From an uncultured Bacteroidales bacterium (GTDB lineage: Bacteria; Bacteroidota; Bacteroidia; Bacteroidales; Paludibacteraceae): 64,000 nt of DNA. Within the stretch, counting starts at the first letter, position 1, and each line of letters opens with the position of its first letter. Shown here one piece after another: positions 8,282 through 18,574 of this stretch. Under the pieces are notes generated by a model. The model worked only from the letters and a program-made list of their open reading frames with translations, searched no databases and was not told the DNA's origin. Location: the NCBI GenBank assembly GCA_944321895.1, contig CALUNA010000013.1:1-64000 (forward strand). The letters run 5' to 3'. The translations under genes and the position numbers were made by a program.

Positions 8282-10468
8282 ATGGCAAAAAAATCAAGTT
8301 TAACAGCTGCCTTACAGAAACATTTCGGATTTCAGAGTTTCAAGGGAAATCAGGAAGCCATCATCCAAAATCTGTTGGATGGAAAAGACACATTTGTATT
8401 AATGCCTACGGGCGGTGGAAAATCGTTGTGCTACCAGTTGCCATCATTGTTGATGGATGGTACGGCCATCGTCATATCGCCTTTGATTGCATTGATGAAG
8501 AATCAGGTGGATGCCATGCGCAATTTCAGCGAGGAAGATGGCATAGCGCATTTTATCAATTCATCTTTATCGAAGGCAGCCATAGATGCGGTTCGTGCGG
8601 ACATCATGGCCGGCAAGACGAAACTGCTTTATGTGGCCCCGGAATCGTTGACCAAAGAAGAAAACATAGACTTCCTGCGTAATGTGAAGATATCCTTTTA
8701 TGCTGTGGATGAAGCACATTGTATTTCAGAGTGGGGTCATGATTTCCGGCCGGAATACAGACGTATCCAGCCAATTGTCAATGAGATAGGAAAGGCTCCG
8801 ATTATAGCTCTTACAGCTACGGCGACGCCCAAGGTGCAACATGATATCCAGAAAAACCTGGGCATGCTGGATGCTACTGTATTCAAGTCATCGTTCAACA
8901 GACCGAACCTTTATTACGAGGTTCGTCCGAAAACGGATGATATAGACAAGGAGATTATCAAATATATCCGTTCCATGGAAGGGAAATCGGGCATTATCTA
9001 TTGCTTGAGCCGCCGCAAGGTGGAAGAGCTTGCAGAAACGCTGCAGGTCAACAATATCTCCGCTTTGCCCTATCATGCCGGTATGGATTCCGCTGTCCGC
9101 AGCAAAAATCAGGACAAGTTCTTGATGGAAGAAGTGCAGGTCATTGTGGCGACAATTGCATTTGGTATGGGTATAGACAAGCCTGATGTGCGTTTTGTCT
9201 TGCATTATGACATGCCCAAAAGTCTGGAGGGTTATTACCAGGAAACCGGTCGTGCCGGCCGTGATGGAGGTGAAGGACAATGCATTACCTTCTATTCGCC
9301 CAAGGATTTGGACAAGCTTCGTAAATTCATGCAGGGAAAGCCGATTGCAGAACAGGAAATCGGCAACCAGCTGTTGTTTGAAACGCAAACCTACGCCGAA
9401 TCGTCGCTGTGCCGCCGCAAACTGTTGCTGCACTATTTCGGTGAGGAATATACGGAAGAAAACTGCGGCAACTGCGACAATTGCAAGCATCCGCACAAAA
9501 TGTTTGATGCCAGTGAATTGCTGTCGTTGATTCTGGAAACAGTCCTTACCCTTAAAGAAAAGTTCAAGGCGGAACATATCGTCGATATTCTGAAAGGCAA
9601 CGAAACCGCTGCGGTTATTTCATACAAGCACAATGATCTGGAAAATTTCGGTTCGACTGCGGATACGAGCGAAAGCACCTTGCATGCCATTATCCGTCAG
9701 GCCATGCTTTCCGGATACATAGTGAAGGATATAGAAACCTACGGTGTTCTCAAGGTAACACCTGCCGGAAAAAAATACATGAAACATCCGGAGCCTTTCA
9801 TGATTCCGAAGGAAGCGGATGAAGAAGAAAATGATGAGGATATCATGATTAAGGGGATGGGCGGTTGCAGTGCTGCCGATGATGTCCTGTTTGCCATTTT
9901 GAAAGACTTGCGCAAGAAAATGTCGAAAAAGCTGGGCGTGCCTCCGTTTGTGATTTTCCAGGACCCATCGCTGGAGGCAATGGCCACGAGTTATCCCATT
10001 ACGACAGAGGAATTGCAGAATATCCCGGGTGTGGGAGCCGGTAAGGCCAAACGTTACGGTGACGAGTTCTTGAAAGTCATTAAGGAATATGTACACGAAA
10101 ACGAAATTATCCGGCCGGAAGATTTGCGGGTACGTACGGTTCCTAAAAAATCGCAGCTTAAAATATCCATCATCCAGGCTATCGACCGGAAAATCGCCTT
10201 GGATGATTTGGCTGTTTCAAAAGGTTTGGATATTTATGAATTGTTGGACGAAATAGAAGCGATTGTTTATTCCGGAACCAAAATCAATATCGATTATTTC
10301 CTGAATGAGATAATGGATGCCGACAAGGAAGAGGAAATATTTGAATACTTTAAAACCGCAGAAACGGACGATGTGGAAAAAGCATTGGACGAACTGGGAG
10401 ATGATGATTTCACGGATATAGATATTCGTCTGGTGCGGATCAAGTTCCTTTCAGAAATCGGAAACTGA
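8282..10468 (+). CDS. recQ: ATP-dependent DNA helicase RecQ
   Basis: A 728-residue superfamily 2 DNA helicase that unwinds 3' to 5' in recombination and repair. Helicase motif I is PTGGGKSLCYQLP, motif II is DEAHCISEWGHDFRPEY, and motif VI lies in YYQETGRAGRDG. A zinc-binding domain follows (CRRKLLLHYF, then CGNCDNCKHP), then a winged-helix RQC region. An HRDC domain (about 530-610, AILKDLRKKMSKKLGVPP to PGVGAGKAKRYGDEFL) comes next. A C-terminal extension of about 110 residues makes it longer than the 609-residue E. coli enzyme, as is usual in this phylum. It is monocistronic with a promoter at 8236 and a terminator at 10515. Confidence 0.95.
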   Translation: MAKKSSLTAALQKHFGFQSFKGNQEAIIQNLLDGKDTFVLMPTGGGKSLCYQLPSLLMDGTAIVISPLIALMKNQVDAMRNFSEEDGIAHFINSSLSKAAIDAVRADIMAGKTKLLYVAPESLTKEENIDFLRNVKISFYAVDEAHCISEWGHDFRPEYRRIQPIVNEIGKAPIIALTATATPKVQHDIQKNLGMLDATVFKSSFNRPNLYYEVRPKTDDIDKEIIKYIRSMEGKSGIIYCLSRRKVEELAETLQVNNISALPYHAGMDSAVRSKNQDKFLMEEVQVIVATIAFGMGIDKPDVRFVLHYDMPKSLEGYYQETGRAGRDGGEGQCITFYSPKDLDKLRKFMQGKPIAEQEIGNQLLFETQTYAESSLCRRKLLLHYFGEEYTEENCGNCDNCKHPHKMFDASELLSLILETVLTLKEKFKAEHIVDILKGNETAAVISYKHNDLENFGSTADTSESTLHAIIRQAMLSGYIVKDIETYGVLKVTPAGKKYMKHPEPFMIPKEADEEENDEDIMIKGMGGCSAADDVLFAILKDLRKKMSKKLGVPPFVIFQDPSLEAMATSYPITTEELQNIPGVGAGKAKRYGDEFLKVIKEYVHENEIIRPEDLRVRTVPKKSQLKISIIQAIDRKIALDDLAVSKGLDIYELLDEIEAIVYSGTKINIDYFLNEIMDADKEEEIFEYFKTAETDDVEKALDELGDDDFTDIDIRLVRIKFLSEIGN

Positions 10469-10514
10469 TGATTGCCGGTGCTGGTTTTAAGCAGGTTGAT
10501 GTGTAATATTGTAT

Positions 10515-10548
10515 AAGGAAGGAAAGCTTTTGGGGCTTTCCTTCCTTA
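10515..10548 (+). terminator. recQ terminator
   Basis: Long stem AAGGAAGGAAAGC (10515-10527) with GCTTTCCTTCCTT, followed by AGTTTTTA. Strong intrinsic terminator. Confidence 0.85.
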
Positions 10549-10572
10549 GTTTTTACCTGAAATGTTTATTGT

Positions 10573-10616
10573 AAAAAGAAACCCATTGGTCATATATGGC
10601 CAATGAGTTCTTTTTT
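10573..10616. terminator. Bidirectional terminator between recQ and folD
   Basis: Inverted repeat CATTGGTCATATATGGCCAATG flanked by A-rich sequence on the left and T6 on the right, so it can work on both strands. It ends folD and backs up the recQ terminator. (Motif spans 10584-10605.). Confidence 0.8.
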
Positions 10617-10654
10617 GTATGAGGGACTACCATTCGGGCAGAAATTCCAACGTG

Positions 10655-11530
10655 TTATTGCCTTTGTCTGGCAGCCTGTAGCGTGTTCCGAAGCAGCGAA
10701 ACAATGGTCATTGGTCCGACACCGCCGGGAACAGGCGTTATGTAGCTGCATTTTGGTGCGACGTGCTCGAAATCCACGTCGCCGCACAGCCGGAAACCGC
10801 TTTTTGTCGTGCTGCAAGGAATGCGTGTCGTACCGACATCGATAATGACCGCACCTTCCTTGACCATGTCTTCCTTCAGGAAGGCGGGCGATCCGAGGGC
10901 TGCAATGATAATGTCGGCGCTCAGGCAGATTTCTTTCAGGTTTCTGGTGCGGCTATGGCATACGGTCACGGTGGCATCTCCCGGGTAGGTTTTTTGCATC
11001 ATCAGGTTCGCAATTGGCTTCCCGACAATGTTTGAGCGTCCTATGACCACGCAATGTTTGCCTTGTGTCGGGATTTCATAGCGCCGGAGCAGTTCGATAA
11101 TGCCGGATGGCGTGGCGGAAACAAAGCATGGCAAGCCGATGCTCATGCGTCCCACATTGACGGGATGAAAACCATCGACATCTTTGCGGTAATCGATTGC
11201 TTCTATGACTTTTTGTTCGTCAATATGTTTTGGCAGGGGCAATTGTACAATAAATCCGTCAATGTCCGTGTCGTTGTTCAGCTCATTGATTTTTTCCAGC
11301 AGTTCGGTTTCGGTGACCGTGTCTTCGAATGCGATTTTTGTGGATGTGAATCCGACCTGCGCGCACGATTTCACTTTGTGTGCAACATAGGTTTCACTGC
11401 CTCCATCGTGTCCTACGATGATAACCGCCAGATGAGGGCGTTTTTTGCCTTCGGCAACCATTTTTTCTACTTCTGCCGCTATTTCCGATTTGATTTGGTC
11501 GGCCACTTTTTTTCCATCTATTATTTCCAT
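10655..11530 (-). CDS. folD: Bifunctional methylenetetrahydrofolate dehydrogenase/cyclohydrolase
   Basis: A 291-residue FolD that interconverts 5,10-methylene-, methenyl- and 10-formyl-tetrahydrofolate, feeding purine and formyl-Met synthesis. Family motifs are [12 protein letters not shown] (with the catalytic Lys), [13 protein letters not shown], the dinucleotide-binding [16 protein letters not shown] and the C-terminal signature [11 protein letters not shown]. The start at 11530 ([13 protein letters not shown]) matches the family; the in-frame extension upstream reads through the ffh terminator and is rejected. It lies just downstream of ffh but is separated by a strong terminator at 11567-11597, so it either has its own promoter or depends on readthrough. 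Confidence 0.96.
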   Translation of the reverse strand: MEIIDGKKVADQIKSEIAAEVEKMVAEGKKRPHLAVIIVGHDGGSETYVAHKVKSCAQVGFTSTKIAFEDTVTETELLEKINELNNDTDIDGFIVQLPLPKHIDEQKVIEAIDYRKDVDGFHPVNVGRMSIGLPCFVSATPSGIIELLRRYEIPTQGKHCVVIGRSNIVGKPIANLMMQKTYPGDATVTVCHSRTRNLKEICLSADIIIAALGSPAFLKEDMVKEGAVIIDVGTTRIPCSTTKSGFRLCGDVDFEHVAPKCSYITPVPGGVGPMTIVSLLRNTLQAARQRQ

Positions 11531-11566
11531 GTTTGTATTGTTTTGTTTGGTTTCGGGTTTGACAAT

Positions 11567-11597
11567 AAAAAGGCCCAATTGTATTGACAATCGGGCC
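11567..11597 (-). terminator. ffh terminator
   Basis: On the minus strand, GGGCCCGATTGT pairs with ACAATTGGGCC and is followed by TTTTTA. It lies between ffh and folD. Confidence 0.85.
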
Positions 11598-11603
11598 CGT
11601 GTT

Positions 11604-12911
11604 TTATCGGCGCATCTTCAATTTTCCTTGAGATACCATTTTCATGAGTTTGCCGGTTTGCGAGAATTGTTTCAGCAGGCGGTTTACTTCCACAATGCTT
11701 GTTCCGCTGCCTTTGGCAATCCGGTTTTTCCGGCTTCCGTTCAGGCATGCCGGGTTTTGGCGTTCTTCCGGTGTCATGGATTGTATGATGGCTTCGATGC
11801 TTTTGAAAGCATTGTCGTCTATTTCCACATCTTTCAGTGCCTTGCCCATTCCCGGAATCATTCCCATCAAGTCTTTCATGTTGCCCATTTTCTTGATTTG
11901 TTGGATTTGGCTCATGAAGTCGTTGAAATCGAACTGGTTTTTGGCTATTTTTTTTGAGAGCCGTCGGGCCTCTTCTTCATCGTACTGCGCTTCAGCACGT
12001 TCAACCAGTGAAACGATATCGCCCATGCCCAGAATACGGTCGGCCATGCGGGATGGATGGAATACATCCAGAGCATCCATTTTTTCGCCGGTTCCTATGA
12101 ACTTGATGGGTTTGTTTACGACGGAACGGATTGAGATGGCAGCACCGCCACGTGTGTCGCCATCCAGCTTGGTCAGAATGACACCATCGAAATCCAGGCG
12201 GTCATTGAATTCATTGGCCGTATTGACGGCATCCTGTCCGGTCATGGCATCTACCACGAACAGGATTTCCTGTGGTTGCAGTGCCTCCTTGATGGCTGCA
12301 ATCTCGTTCATCATTTGCTCATCGATGGCCAAACGTCCGGCCGTATCCACAATGACGGTATCGTAGCCTTGTTCTTTGGCATATTTGACAGCAGCTTTGG
12401 CTATTTCAACCGGGTTTTTGCTGGATTCGTTCGCATATACAGGCACATTGATTTGTTCGCCCAGAACTTTCAGTTGTTCAATGGCTGCAGGGCGGTATAC
12501 ATCGCATGCCACAAGCAATGGCTTGCGGTTTTGCTTTGTTTTGAGCATGTTGGCCAGTTTTCCGGAGAAAGTGGTTTTTCCGGAACCTTGCAGGCCGGAC
12601 ATGAGTATTACGGCCGGTGAACCTTTCAGGTTGATGCCGGCACTGCTGCCGCCCATCAGTGCCGCCAGTTCATCGTGCACGATTTTAATCATTAGCTGAC
12701 TTGGCTTCAATGATTTGAGCACGTTCTGGCCCAAAGCTTTTTCTTTGACGGTTTCGGTAAAGCTTTTTGCTGTTTTATAGTTGACATCCGCTTCCAAAAG
12801 TGCTTTGCGTACATCTTTCAGTGTTTCGGCAACGTTGATTTCCGTGATTCTGCCTTCTCCCTTCAGAATTTTGAATGAACGCTCTAACCTGTCGCTTAAA
12901 TTTTCAAACAT
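11604..12911 (-). CDS. ffh: Signal recognition particle protein Ffh
   Basis: A 435-residue SRP54-type GTPase that binds 4.5S RNA and targets nascent membrane proteins. The N domain spans roughly residues 1-90. The G domain carries the P loop [24 protein letters not shown] and [14 protein letters not shown]. The M domain (from about 300) is methionine-rich, including [15 protein letters not shown], and the RNA-binding helix lies near [15 protein letters not shown]. The promoter TATCTTTG lies at 12975-12982 on the minus strand, 64 bases before the ATG. The gene has its own terminator. Confidence 0.97.
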   Translation of the reverse strand: MFENLSDRLERSFKILKGEGRITEINVAETLKDVRKALLEADVNYKTAKSFTETVKEKALGQNVLKSLKPSQLMIKIVHDELAALMGGSSAGINLKGSPAVILMSGLQGSGKTTFSGKLANMLKTKQNRKPLLVACDVYRPAAIEQLKVLGEQINVPVYANESSKNPVEIAKAAVKYAKEQGYDTVIVDTAGRLAIDEQMMNEIAAIKEALQPQEILFVVDAMTGQDAVNTANEFNDRLDFDGVILTKLDGDTRGGAAISIRSVVNKPIKFIGTGEKMDALDVFHPSRMADRILGMGDIVSLVERAEAQYDEEEARRLSKKIAKNQFDFNDFMSQIQQIKKMGNMKDLMGMIPGMGKALKDVEIDDNAFKSIEAIIQSMTPEERQNPACLNGSRKNRIAKGSGTSIVEVNRLLKQFSQTGKLMKMVSQGKLKMRR

Positions 12912-12974
12912 ATATTATTGATGAATTGTGTTTTACAACCAGCCGGTGTTGTATTCCCGGAACTTAACAGGGCA

Positions 12975-12982
12975 CAAAGATA
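12975..12982 (-). promoter_or_regulatory. ffh promoter, -7 element
   Basis: CAAAGATA on the plus strand reads TATCTTTG on the minus strand, a perfect TAnnTTTG match at the expected distance from ffh. Confidence 0.72.
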
Positions 12983-13352
12983 CTGTTTTTTGGGCACTGG
13001 GCAAAACACGGGGCAAGTTTGTCCTGTGTTTTTGGAGTTTGATACATGAGTATGGGCCTGATAATTGTTTTTTATGGAAGGTCTTGTTCCGCATCAGGTT
13101 TTTGGTTGCTTGGATATTATGGGCTATGTTTATTTTGAATTGTTCGGAGCAATGTGGCGCAGTGGGATTGTATATTGGCTGTCTTGTTTGTTAAATAATA
13201 TTAATGCAGCTTCGTGTTTTTGTGATTTTGCTGTCTTTATATAGTCGCACCAAAGATAGAAGGTGTCACTTGTGTGCTGGAAATTATGCAATATATTAAT
13301 AATTAACCATTTAATAAATCTTTATCATGAGCAAAATTATTCCTTGTTTCTT
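12983..13352. other. Gene-free spacer between ffh and the susC operon
   Basis: Part of a 617-base gap between divergent units. I see no credible gene. A second TATCTTTG-like box on the minus strand sits at 13251-13258 without an obvious target. No ECF sigma, anti-sigma or hybrid two-component regulator is encoded next to the operon. Confidence 0.6.
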
Positions 13353-13384
13353 TTTGTGGTCTTCGGATCATTATCCTATCTTTC
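13353..13384 (+). promoter_or_regulatory. Candidate promoter of the glycan-utilisation operon
   Basis: TTTG at 13353-13356, 20 bases, then TATCTTTC at 13377-13384, a one-mismatch TAnnTTTG. Transcription would start near 13391 and leave a leader of about 140 bases before susC. That leader contains the inverted repeat AGAAAA-GCGTGC-TTTTCT at 13449-13466, a possible antisense-RNA or regulator target. Confidence 0.45.
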
Positions 13385-13528
13385 CGTATCGTATCAGATA
13401 ATTGGGGCAAGCTTGATTCGTGATATGTTTGGTTGCCTGTGATATGCCAGAAAAGCGTGCTTTTCTAGCAAGTTTTTATGTATAATGTGGAGTACTCTTT
13501 ATTTACTGACTAATTTAATTTAAACTCT

Positions 13529-16500
13529 ATGAAAGGATTTTTGAGTCATGTAGGACTAAAGGCTACTTTTGGTGGCAGATGTGCCGTCAGAGGTATGTTC
13601 TTGTCTTGTCTACTATGTTTTGTTTTTTCTTTGCCTGCTTTTGCCCAGTCTAATTTGCGTACGGTAACAGGTGTGGTAAAGGATGATCGGGGTGAAGTGC
13701 TGATTGGTGTGAATGTACTTTTAAAAGGCACAACCGTGGGTACAATAACGGATTTTGATGGTAATTTCTCCCTGGAATTGCCTGAAAGTGGCGTGTTGGT
13801 AGCTTCGTATATCGGCTATCAGACTGCAGAAGTAAAATTAACCTCCAAGACACATTATGAGATTGTTCTGAAGGAGGATACAAAAGTTCTTGGGGAAGTG
13901 GTCGTTACGGCTATGGGTATTGAACGCAAGGCGGAGTCCCTGACTTATGCGACCCAGAATATCAGCAATCAGGAGTTGACCCGAGCCAAAGATGTGAATT
14001 TTATCAATTCACTTCAGGGTAAGTCAGCTGGTCTTACCATTACGCCAAACTCATCTGGTGCCGGTGGCGGTTCGTCGAAGATTATACTTCGTGGTCAAAG
14101 CTCCATTCTGGGTAACAACCAGCCTTTGATTGTTCTGGATGGTATCCCATTGTCGAACGGAATGTCCAGTCAGACAGACGATGTCTTGACAAGTACTTCG
14201 CGTGATGGAGGAGACCTGCTTTCCACGATAAATCCGGATGACATAGCCAGCATTTCAATTCTGAAAGGTCCGAACGCTGCTGCCCTTTACGGTAGTGCAG
14301 CCAACAACGGTGTAATTATCATTACAACGAAAGGCGGACGTGAAGGCAAGGTACGTGTGGATATTTCAAGCAATACTACTTTTGAAACCCCGTTGGTGTA
14401 TCCGAAACAACAAACCATATTTGCACCGGAAATTGATGGTACGGGCGTAAAATATAATGGCTGGGGAAAACGGATTTCGGAATTGACCGATGAAGAATTG
14501 GCTATGTATCCATATCTGACCAAAAATCCGCGTGACAACGTAAAAGACTTTTTCAGGACAGGACAGACCTACAACAACTCCATTGCCTTGAGCGGTGGTA
14601 CGGAACATACCACTTCTTATCTGTCTTATGCAAACACAATTCAGAAAGGGTTGATTGAAAATAATGATTTTATCCGTCATAATTTATTGCTGAAAGAATC
14701 ATTTTCCATGTGGAACAAGAAAGTGACTGTTGACATGTCGCTTAACTATGTGTCGCAAAAAGCTGAAAACAGACCCGTTATAGGTAAGGCAAAAGGTGTT
14801 TTGCCAGGGTTGTATCGTACACCGGCAGCGGTCGACTTGCGTTATTTTGATATTAACCGCACCGTTATTGCAGATGAGTACAATCCAATTTCTTCAGGCG
14901 GCCGTAATACAAACACAAACCTTATCGGGACACCTGTACAGAACTTCCCATGGATTCTGAAAGACGGTGGTAGCTGGATTAACAACCCGTATTATATGCT
15001 TGATGCTGTATCAGATCTGGCAAAGAAGGACCGTATTATGGCTTCCGCCACAATTAAATACAACATCATGGAAGGTCTGACGCTGCAAGGACGTGGTAGT
15101 GTGGACCGCGTGATAGACAGTAATACGGTTACGGAAAACGCTTCCATTTATTTGGACAAGAACCAAATGCTTGCCGGCAAGTACTGGGGATCGCGGGCAA
15201 CAAGCACCGATTTGTATGCAGATGCCATGTTGAGCTATCAGGAAGGTTTTCTGGATGACAACTTGTCATTCAGCGCCAACGTGGGCACAAGCATGAAGCG
15301 TCAGTGGACACAGACTTTGTGGGTATCCCGTCAGAACGATACGACGTATGTGCATCCGAACTGGTCAAGACCTATAGATGGAGAAAACGTTTCACAAGAT
15401 ACGAAAAACCGCAGCGTCTTGTCAGCCAACGACAGCGGTGAAACCATGTATTGGGAAGCTGCCGTGTTTGCAACGGCCCAACTTGGTTTTTGGAATAAAG
15501 GTTATATAGATGTAAGTTTCCGTAACGACTGGAACAAGGCTTTCCAACAATGGGCACGTAACATACGGGGATACAAGAGCTTCCCATACTGGTCTGTGGG
15601 AGGAAACTTGTTGCTCAAAGATATTATCGATCCGAACAACACGAACGAAAAGTTCAATCAGTTGAAGTTGCGTGCATCCTATTCCGTTGTGGGTAACTCG
15701 GTTCCGGCACAGTTCTACGATGTGCAGACAATCAGCGCGCTGACGGGTGCATATTCTGCACGTCCGGCAACATTTGATAATCCGAAGCCTGAAACGACCA
15801 AATCTGTGGAAGGCGGTTTGGATGGTGCATTCTTCAAAAACAAACTGACGGCAGACCTGACACTCTATCATTCGGTAATGGAAAACCAGTTCCTCTACAT
15901 AACAACTTCTTCCGGTGAGAGCAAACCGGTGAATTCAGGACGTGTACGTAATCAGGGTATCGAACTTTCGTTGGGATATAACATGCAGATTGCCCGTGAT
16001 TTCCGCTGGAACACAGGTGTGAATCTCGCATACAATGACAACAAGATTCTGCAAACATATCGTTCGGCTGACGGTACCGCAGTTGAAATTGAAGTGGGAC
16101 CATCTTCTTTGGGTATCAAATCCAAATATCTGGAGGGCGGTTCGTACGGTGATTTGTATGCAAAAGATTTCATGTGGAAAGATGGCAAGATAGTGCTGAC
16201 AGGTGTAGACGAAACGCTGGAACAGAGGCCGGGCGAGTCCGACCGCGATTTTGAACGCCGCAAAAATGCCAACGCTTCACCTCAGATGACTTCAACCTAT
16301 GACCGTTTTGTGGGTAATGCAACGGCAAACTTCACTTACGGTTGGCATAACACGTTTACATGGAAAGACTTGTCGCTTTATATTTTGCTGGACGGAAAAA
16401 TAGGAGGCAAGGTCATTTCCATTACGGAATCCGAAATGGACCAGTACGGTTTGTCACAACGGACGGCCGATGCGCGCTTGCAGAATGATGGTTATGTTAC

Positions 16501-16813
16501 CTTGCCGGATGGACAGGAAATTACGGCACGGAATTATTATGAAGCGATTGGAGCTGCACAATATGATTGCATTTATGATGCCACCAACCTTCGTATACGT
16601 GAACTTTCCTTGGGATATACTTTCTACAATCTGTTCGGCCCGTCCAAAAACCTTTCCGTGTCGGCAATTGCACGTAATTTAGGCTTTATATATAAGAATT
16701 CACCGGTAGATCCGGACATATCTGTAACGGCTGCAAATGCGGCTGGCGGTATAGAATCTTTCTCTTTGCCAACCACCCGCAGTTTCGGTATCAATTTGAA
16801 AATGACATTCTAA
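13529..16813 (+). CDS. SusC/RagA-family TonB-dependent outer-membrane transporter
   Basis: A 1094-residue outer-membrane transporter importing oligosaccharides with TonB energy. A signal peptide ends near PAFAQS (about residue 40). A carboxypeptidase-regulatory-like beta-sandwich follows (about 46-121, VTGVVKDDRGEVLIGVNVLL). The TonB plug covers about 140-255, with GQSSILGNNQPLIVLDGIPL and NDGAA-type SILKGPNAAALYGS. The rest is a 22-strand barrel ending in aromatic Phe. No STN domain is seen, so direct anti-sigma signalling is unlikely. It is the first gene of susC-susD-Ig lipoprotein-GH85. With the GH85 partner, imported products are probably released N-glycans. Confidence 0.95.
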   Translation: MKGFLSHVGLKATFGGRCAVRGMFLSCLLCFVFSLPAFAQSNLRTVTGVVKDDRGEVLIGVNVLLKGTTVGTITDFDGNFSLELPESGVLVASYIGYQTAEVKLTSKTHYEIVLKEDTKVLGEVVVTAMGIERKAESLTYATQNISNQELTRAKDVNFINSLQGKSAGLTITPNSSGAGGGSSKIILRGQSSILGNNQPLIVLDGIPLSNGMSSQTDDVLTSTSRDGGDLLSTINPDDIASISILKGPNAAALYGSAANNGVIIITTKGGREGKVRVDISSNTTFETPLVYPKQQTIFAPEIDGTGVKYNGWGKRISELTDEELAMYPYLTKNPRDNVKDFFRTGQTYNNSIALSGGTEHTTSYLSYANTIQKGLIENNDFIRHNLLLKESFSMWNKKVTVDMSLNYVSQKAENRPVIGKAKGVLPGLYRTPAAVDLRYFDINRTVIADEYNPISSGGRNTNTNLIGTPVQNFPWILKDGGSWINNPYYMLDAVSDLAKKDRIMASATIKYNIMEGLTLQGRGSVDRVIDSNTVTENASIYLDKNQMLAGKYWGSRATSTDLYADAMLSYQEGFLDDNLSFSANVGTSMKRQWTQTLWVSRQNDTTYVHPNWSRPIDGENVSQDTKNRSVLSANDSGETMYWEAAVFATAQLGFWNKGYIDVSFRNDWNKAFQQWARNIRGYKSFPYWSVGGNLLLKDIIDPNNTNEKFNQLKLRASYSVVGNSVPAQFYDVQTISALTGAYSARPATFDNPKPETTKSVEGGLDGAFFKNKLTADLTLYHSVMENQFLYITTSSGESKPVNSGRVRNQGIELSLGYNMQIARDFRWNTGVNLAYNDNKILQTYRSADGTAVEIEVGPSSLGIKSKYLEGGSYGDLYAKDFMWKDGKIVLTGVDETLEQRPGESDRDFERRKNANASPQMTSTYDRFVGNATANFTYGWHNTFTWKDLSLYILLDGKIGGKVISITESEMDQYGLSQRTADARLQNDGYVTLPDGQEITARNYYEAIGAAQYDCIYDATNLRIRELSLGYTFYNLFGPSKNLSVSAIARNLGFIYKNSPVDPDISVTAANAAGGIESFSLPTTRSFGINLKMTF

Positions 16814-16826
16814 AAAATATTGGATT

Positions 16827-18554
16827 ATGAACAAGATATCAAGAATAGTAATTCGGCTGGCTATCATGCCCTTGTTTATGTTGGGATTCGTATATTGCGG
16901 CCCCAAAGCAGATTTGTTGGAGAATCAGGTATTTCCGGATGCAGGCACCGCAGATGAAGGGGATGCTTCCAGTTCATTTGAAGATGTTTCTACGGAAAAT
17001 CTGGAAGGACAGCTTCAAAGTGGTTTGGTATATGTAATTGACTATCGTGAACATAAATACCAATACCAGCGCTCAAATAGTGTAGATGCTTTTTCCGGAT
17101 ATCTGTCGGTAAGTAACAGTGATTTCCAGTATGGCGGGCGTTTGCCTTACATCTACTATTATCCGAATACCTACTATCAGGGACCGTTGGGAGAAAGCAT
17201 GAAACTTTTCCCCTATTTGTATCATGCCTACACCTATGCGGCCAATGAAAATCATAATTTGCCGGAATGGAAAGCAATTGCCCAAATCCTGTATGGATAC
17301 AGCATGCAGGAACTGGTGGATTTTTATGGTACAATGCCCTATGATGATTACCGGAACAAAAAGGAAACTCCTCCGTTGAATTATTACAGTGGCAGAACCT
17401 GTTATGAACTAATCTTGAACGACCTGGCCGAAGCCGTGGAAACACTGAAGATGGCAAGACCGGATGCTACGAAACTGCAGCGCATAGAAGGTACGAAAGG
17501 TGGCTATTCGGATGGAAAATGGGAAAAATGGGTGAAATTTGCTAACTCCATTCGCTTGCGCATGGCCATGAATATGGTAAATGCCGATCCTACCTGGGCC
17601 CAGTCGGTTGCGGAAGAGGTAATGGCAGACCCGATTGGCGTATTGCAGGAAGCAGATGGAGATTTTCAGTTGCCGGATGACGGTCAGACACAACATTGCC
17701 TGTATCAAATATCCATGATATGGAATGATATTCGTTTGGGTGCAACGCTGGAAAATATATTGAAGCGTTATGAACACCCGTTGCTGGAAAAATGGTTCTC
17801 CAAAAATTCGGCAGCCATCAAGGCCAGAGAAGGAGGAGCACTGATGTTGCAGTCAGGCAAGGATTACGTGGGCATACGCAATGGCGTGCAGATGTACGGA
17901 AACTCCGGAAATACGGTGGGCTATGGTACATTCTCTGCCTTTACAGACCGTTACATGCCACGGGCATATTTCAAGGTGGCGGAAAACTTGTTTAACTTGT
18001 CGGAAGCCGCTTTGCGGGGATGGAATGTTGGCGGAACAGCACAAGATTATTACGAACGTGGCATACGCTGTGCATTTGATGCTTACGGACTGGGAGGAGA
18101 AGCTGATGCTTATCTGCAAAAAACAAAAGTGAAAAATGTGGATTATACGGATTATTACGTGCCGTCTAACAGTTGTAAGGGACGTGTTACAGTTGGAGTA
18201 AAATGGGATGAAAGTGATGAGAATGAAGTAAAACTTGAGAAAATCATTACCCAGAAATACATAGCCAATTTCCCAATGGGGGCTGAAGCCTGGACTACAT
18301 TCCGCCGTACGGGTTATCCGCGCGTGTTCCCAGTTCCGGAGGACAAAGGCTGGACTTATGACAATTCTTTTGATGTGGAAACACAGATTAGGCGTATTCC
18401 GTTCAATATGGAAACTTCGAATGATTTGGCTAATCTATCGAATATAGAAATAGCTTTGGGGGCTCCCAATGCAGCTGGTACACAGGTATGGTGGGATACG
18501 ACAGACTGGACTCAGCGTGATGAAAACGGGTGGCCGATCCCAGATAATTTTTAA
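16827..18554 (+). CDS. SusD/RagB-like surface glycan-binding lipoprotein
   Basis: A 575-residue SusD-like lipoprotein that lids the SusC channel and binds glycan at the cell surface. The signal peptide ends at FVYC with lipidated Cys24. TPR-like helices and the region WKAIAQILYGYSMQELVDFYG followed by GTMPYDD-type sequence place it in the SusD-like_2 branch. The helix FANSIRLRMAMNMVN is another family hallmark. It starts 13 bases after susC and shares its transcript. Ligand specificity is not readable, but genomic pairing with a GH85 enzyme points to N-glycans. Confidence 0.92.
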   Translation: MNKISRIVIRLAIMPLFMLGFVYCGPKADLLENQVFPDAGTADEGDASSSFEDVSTENLEGQLQSGLVYVIDYREHKYQYQRSNSVDAFSGYLSVSNSDFQYGGRLPYIYYYPNTYYQGPLGESMKLFPYLYHAYTYAANENHNLPEWKAIAQILYGYSMQELVDFYGTMPYDDYRNKKETPPLNYYSGRTCYELILNDLAEAVETLKMARPDATKLQRIEGTKGGYSDGKWEKWVKFANSIRLRMAMNMVNADPTWAQSVAEEVMADPIGVLQEADGDFQLPDDGQTQHCLYQISMIWNDIRLGATLENILKRYEHPLLEKWFSKNSAAIKAREGGALMLQSGKDYVGIRNGVQMYGNSGNTVGYGTFSAFTDRYMPRAYFKVAENLFNLSEAALRGWNVGGTAQDYYERGIRCAFDAYGLGGEADAYLQKTKVKNVDYTDYYVPSNSCKGRVTVGVKWDESDENEVKLEKIITQKYIANFPMGAEAWTTFRRTGYPRVFPVPEDKGWTYDNSFDVETQIRRIPFNMETSNDLANLSNIEIALGAPNAAGTQVWWDTTDWTQRDENGWPIPDNF

Positions 18555-18574
18555 TCTTTAATTGAAAAGAAGTT

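Noticed and set aside
12928-13194. 88-residue plus-strand frame upstream of the susC operon
   Set aside because: It begins inside the ffh promoter region, is rich in Cys/Phe/Trp, and shows no family features.
13327-13401. 24-residue leader peptide (MSKIIPCFFLW start) before susC
   Set aside because: The best promoter candidate (13353-13384) lies inside it, so it would not be transcribed as a whole.
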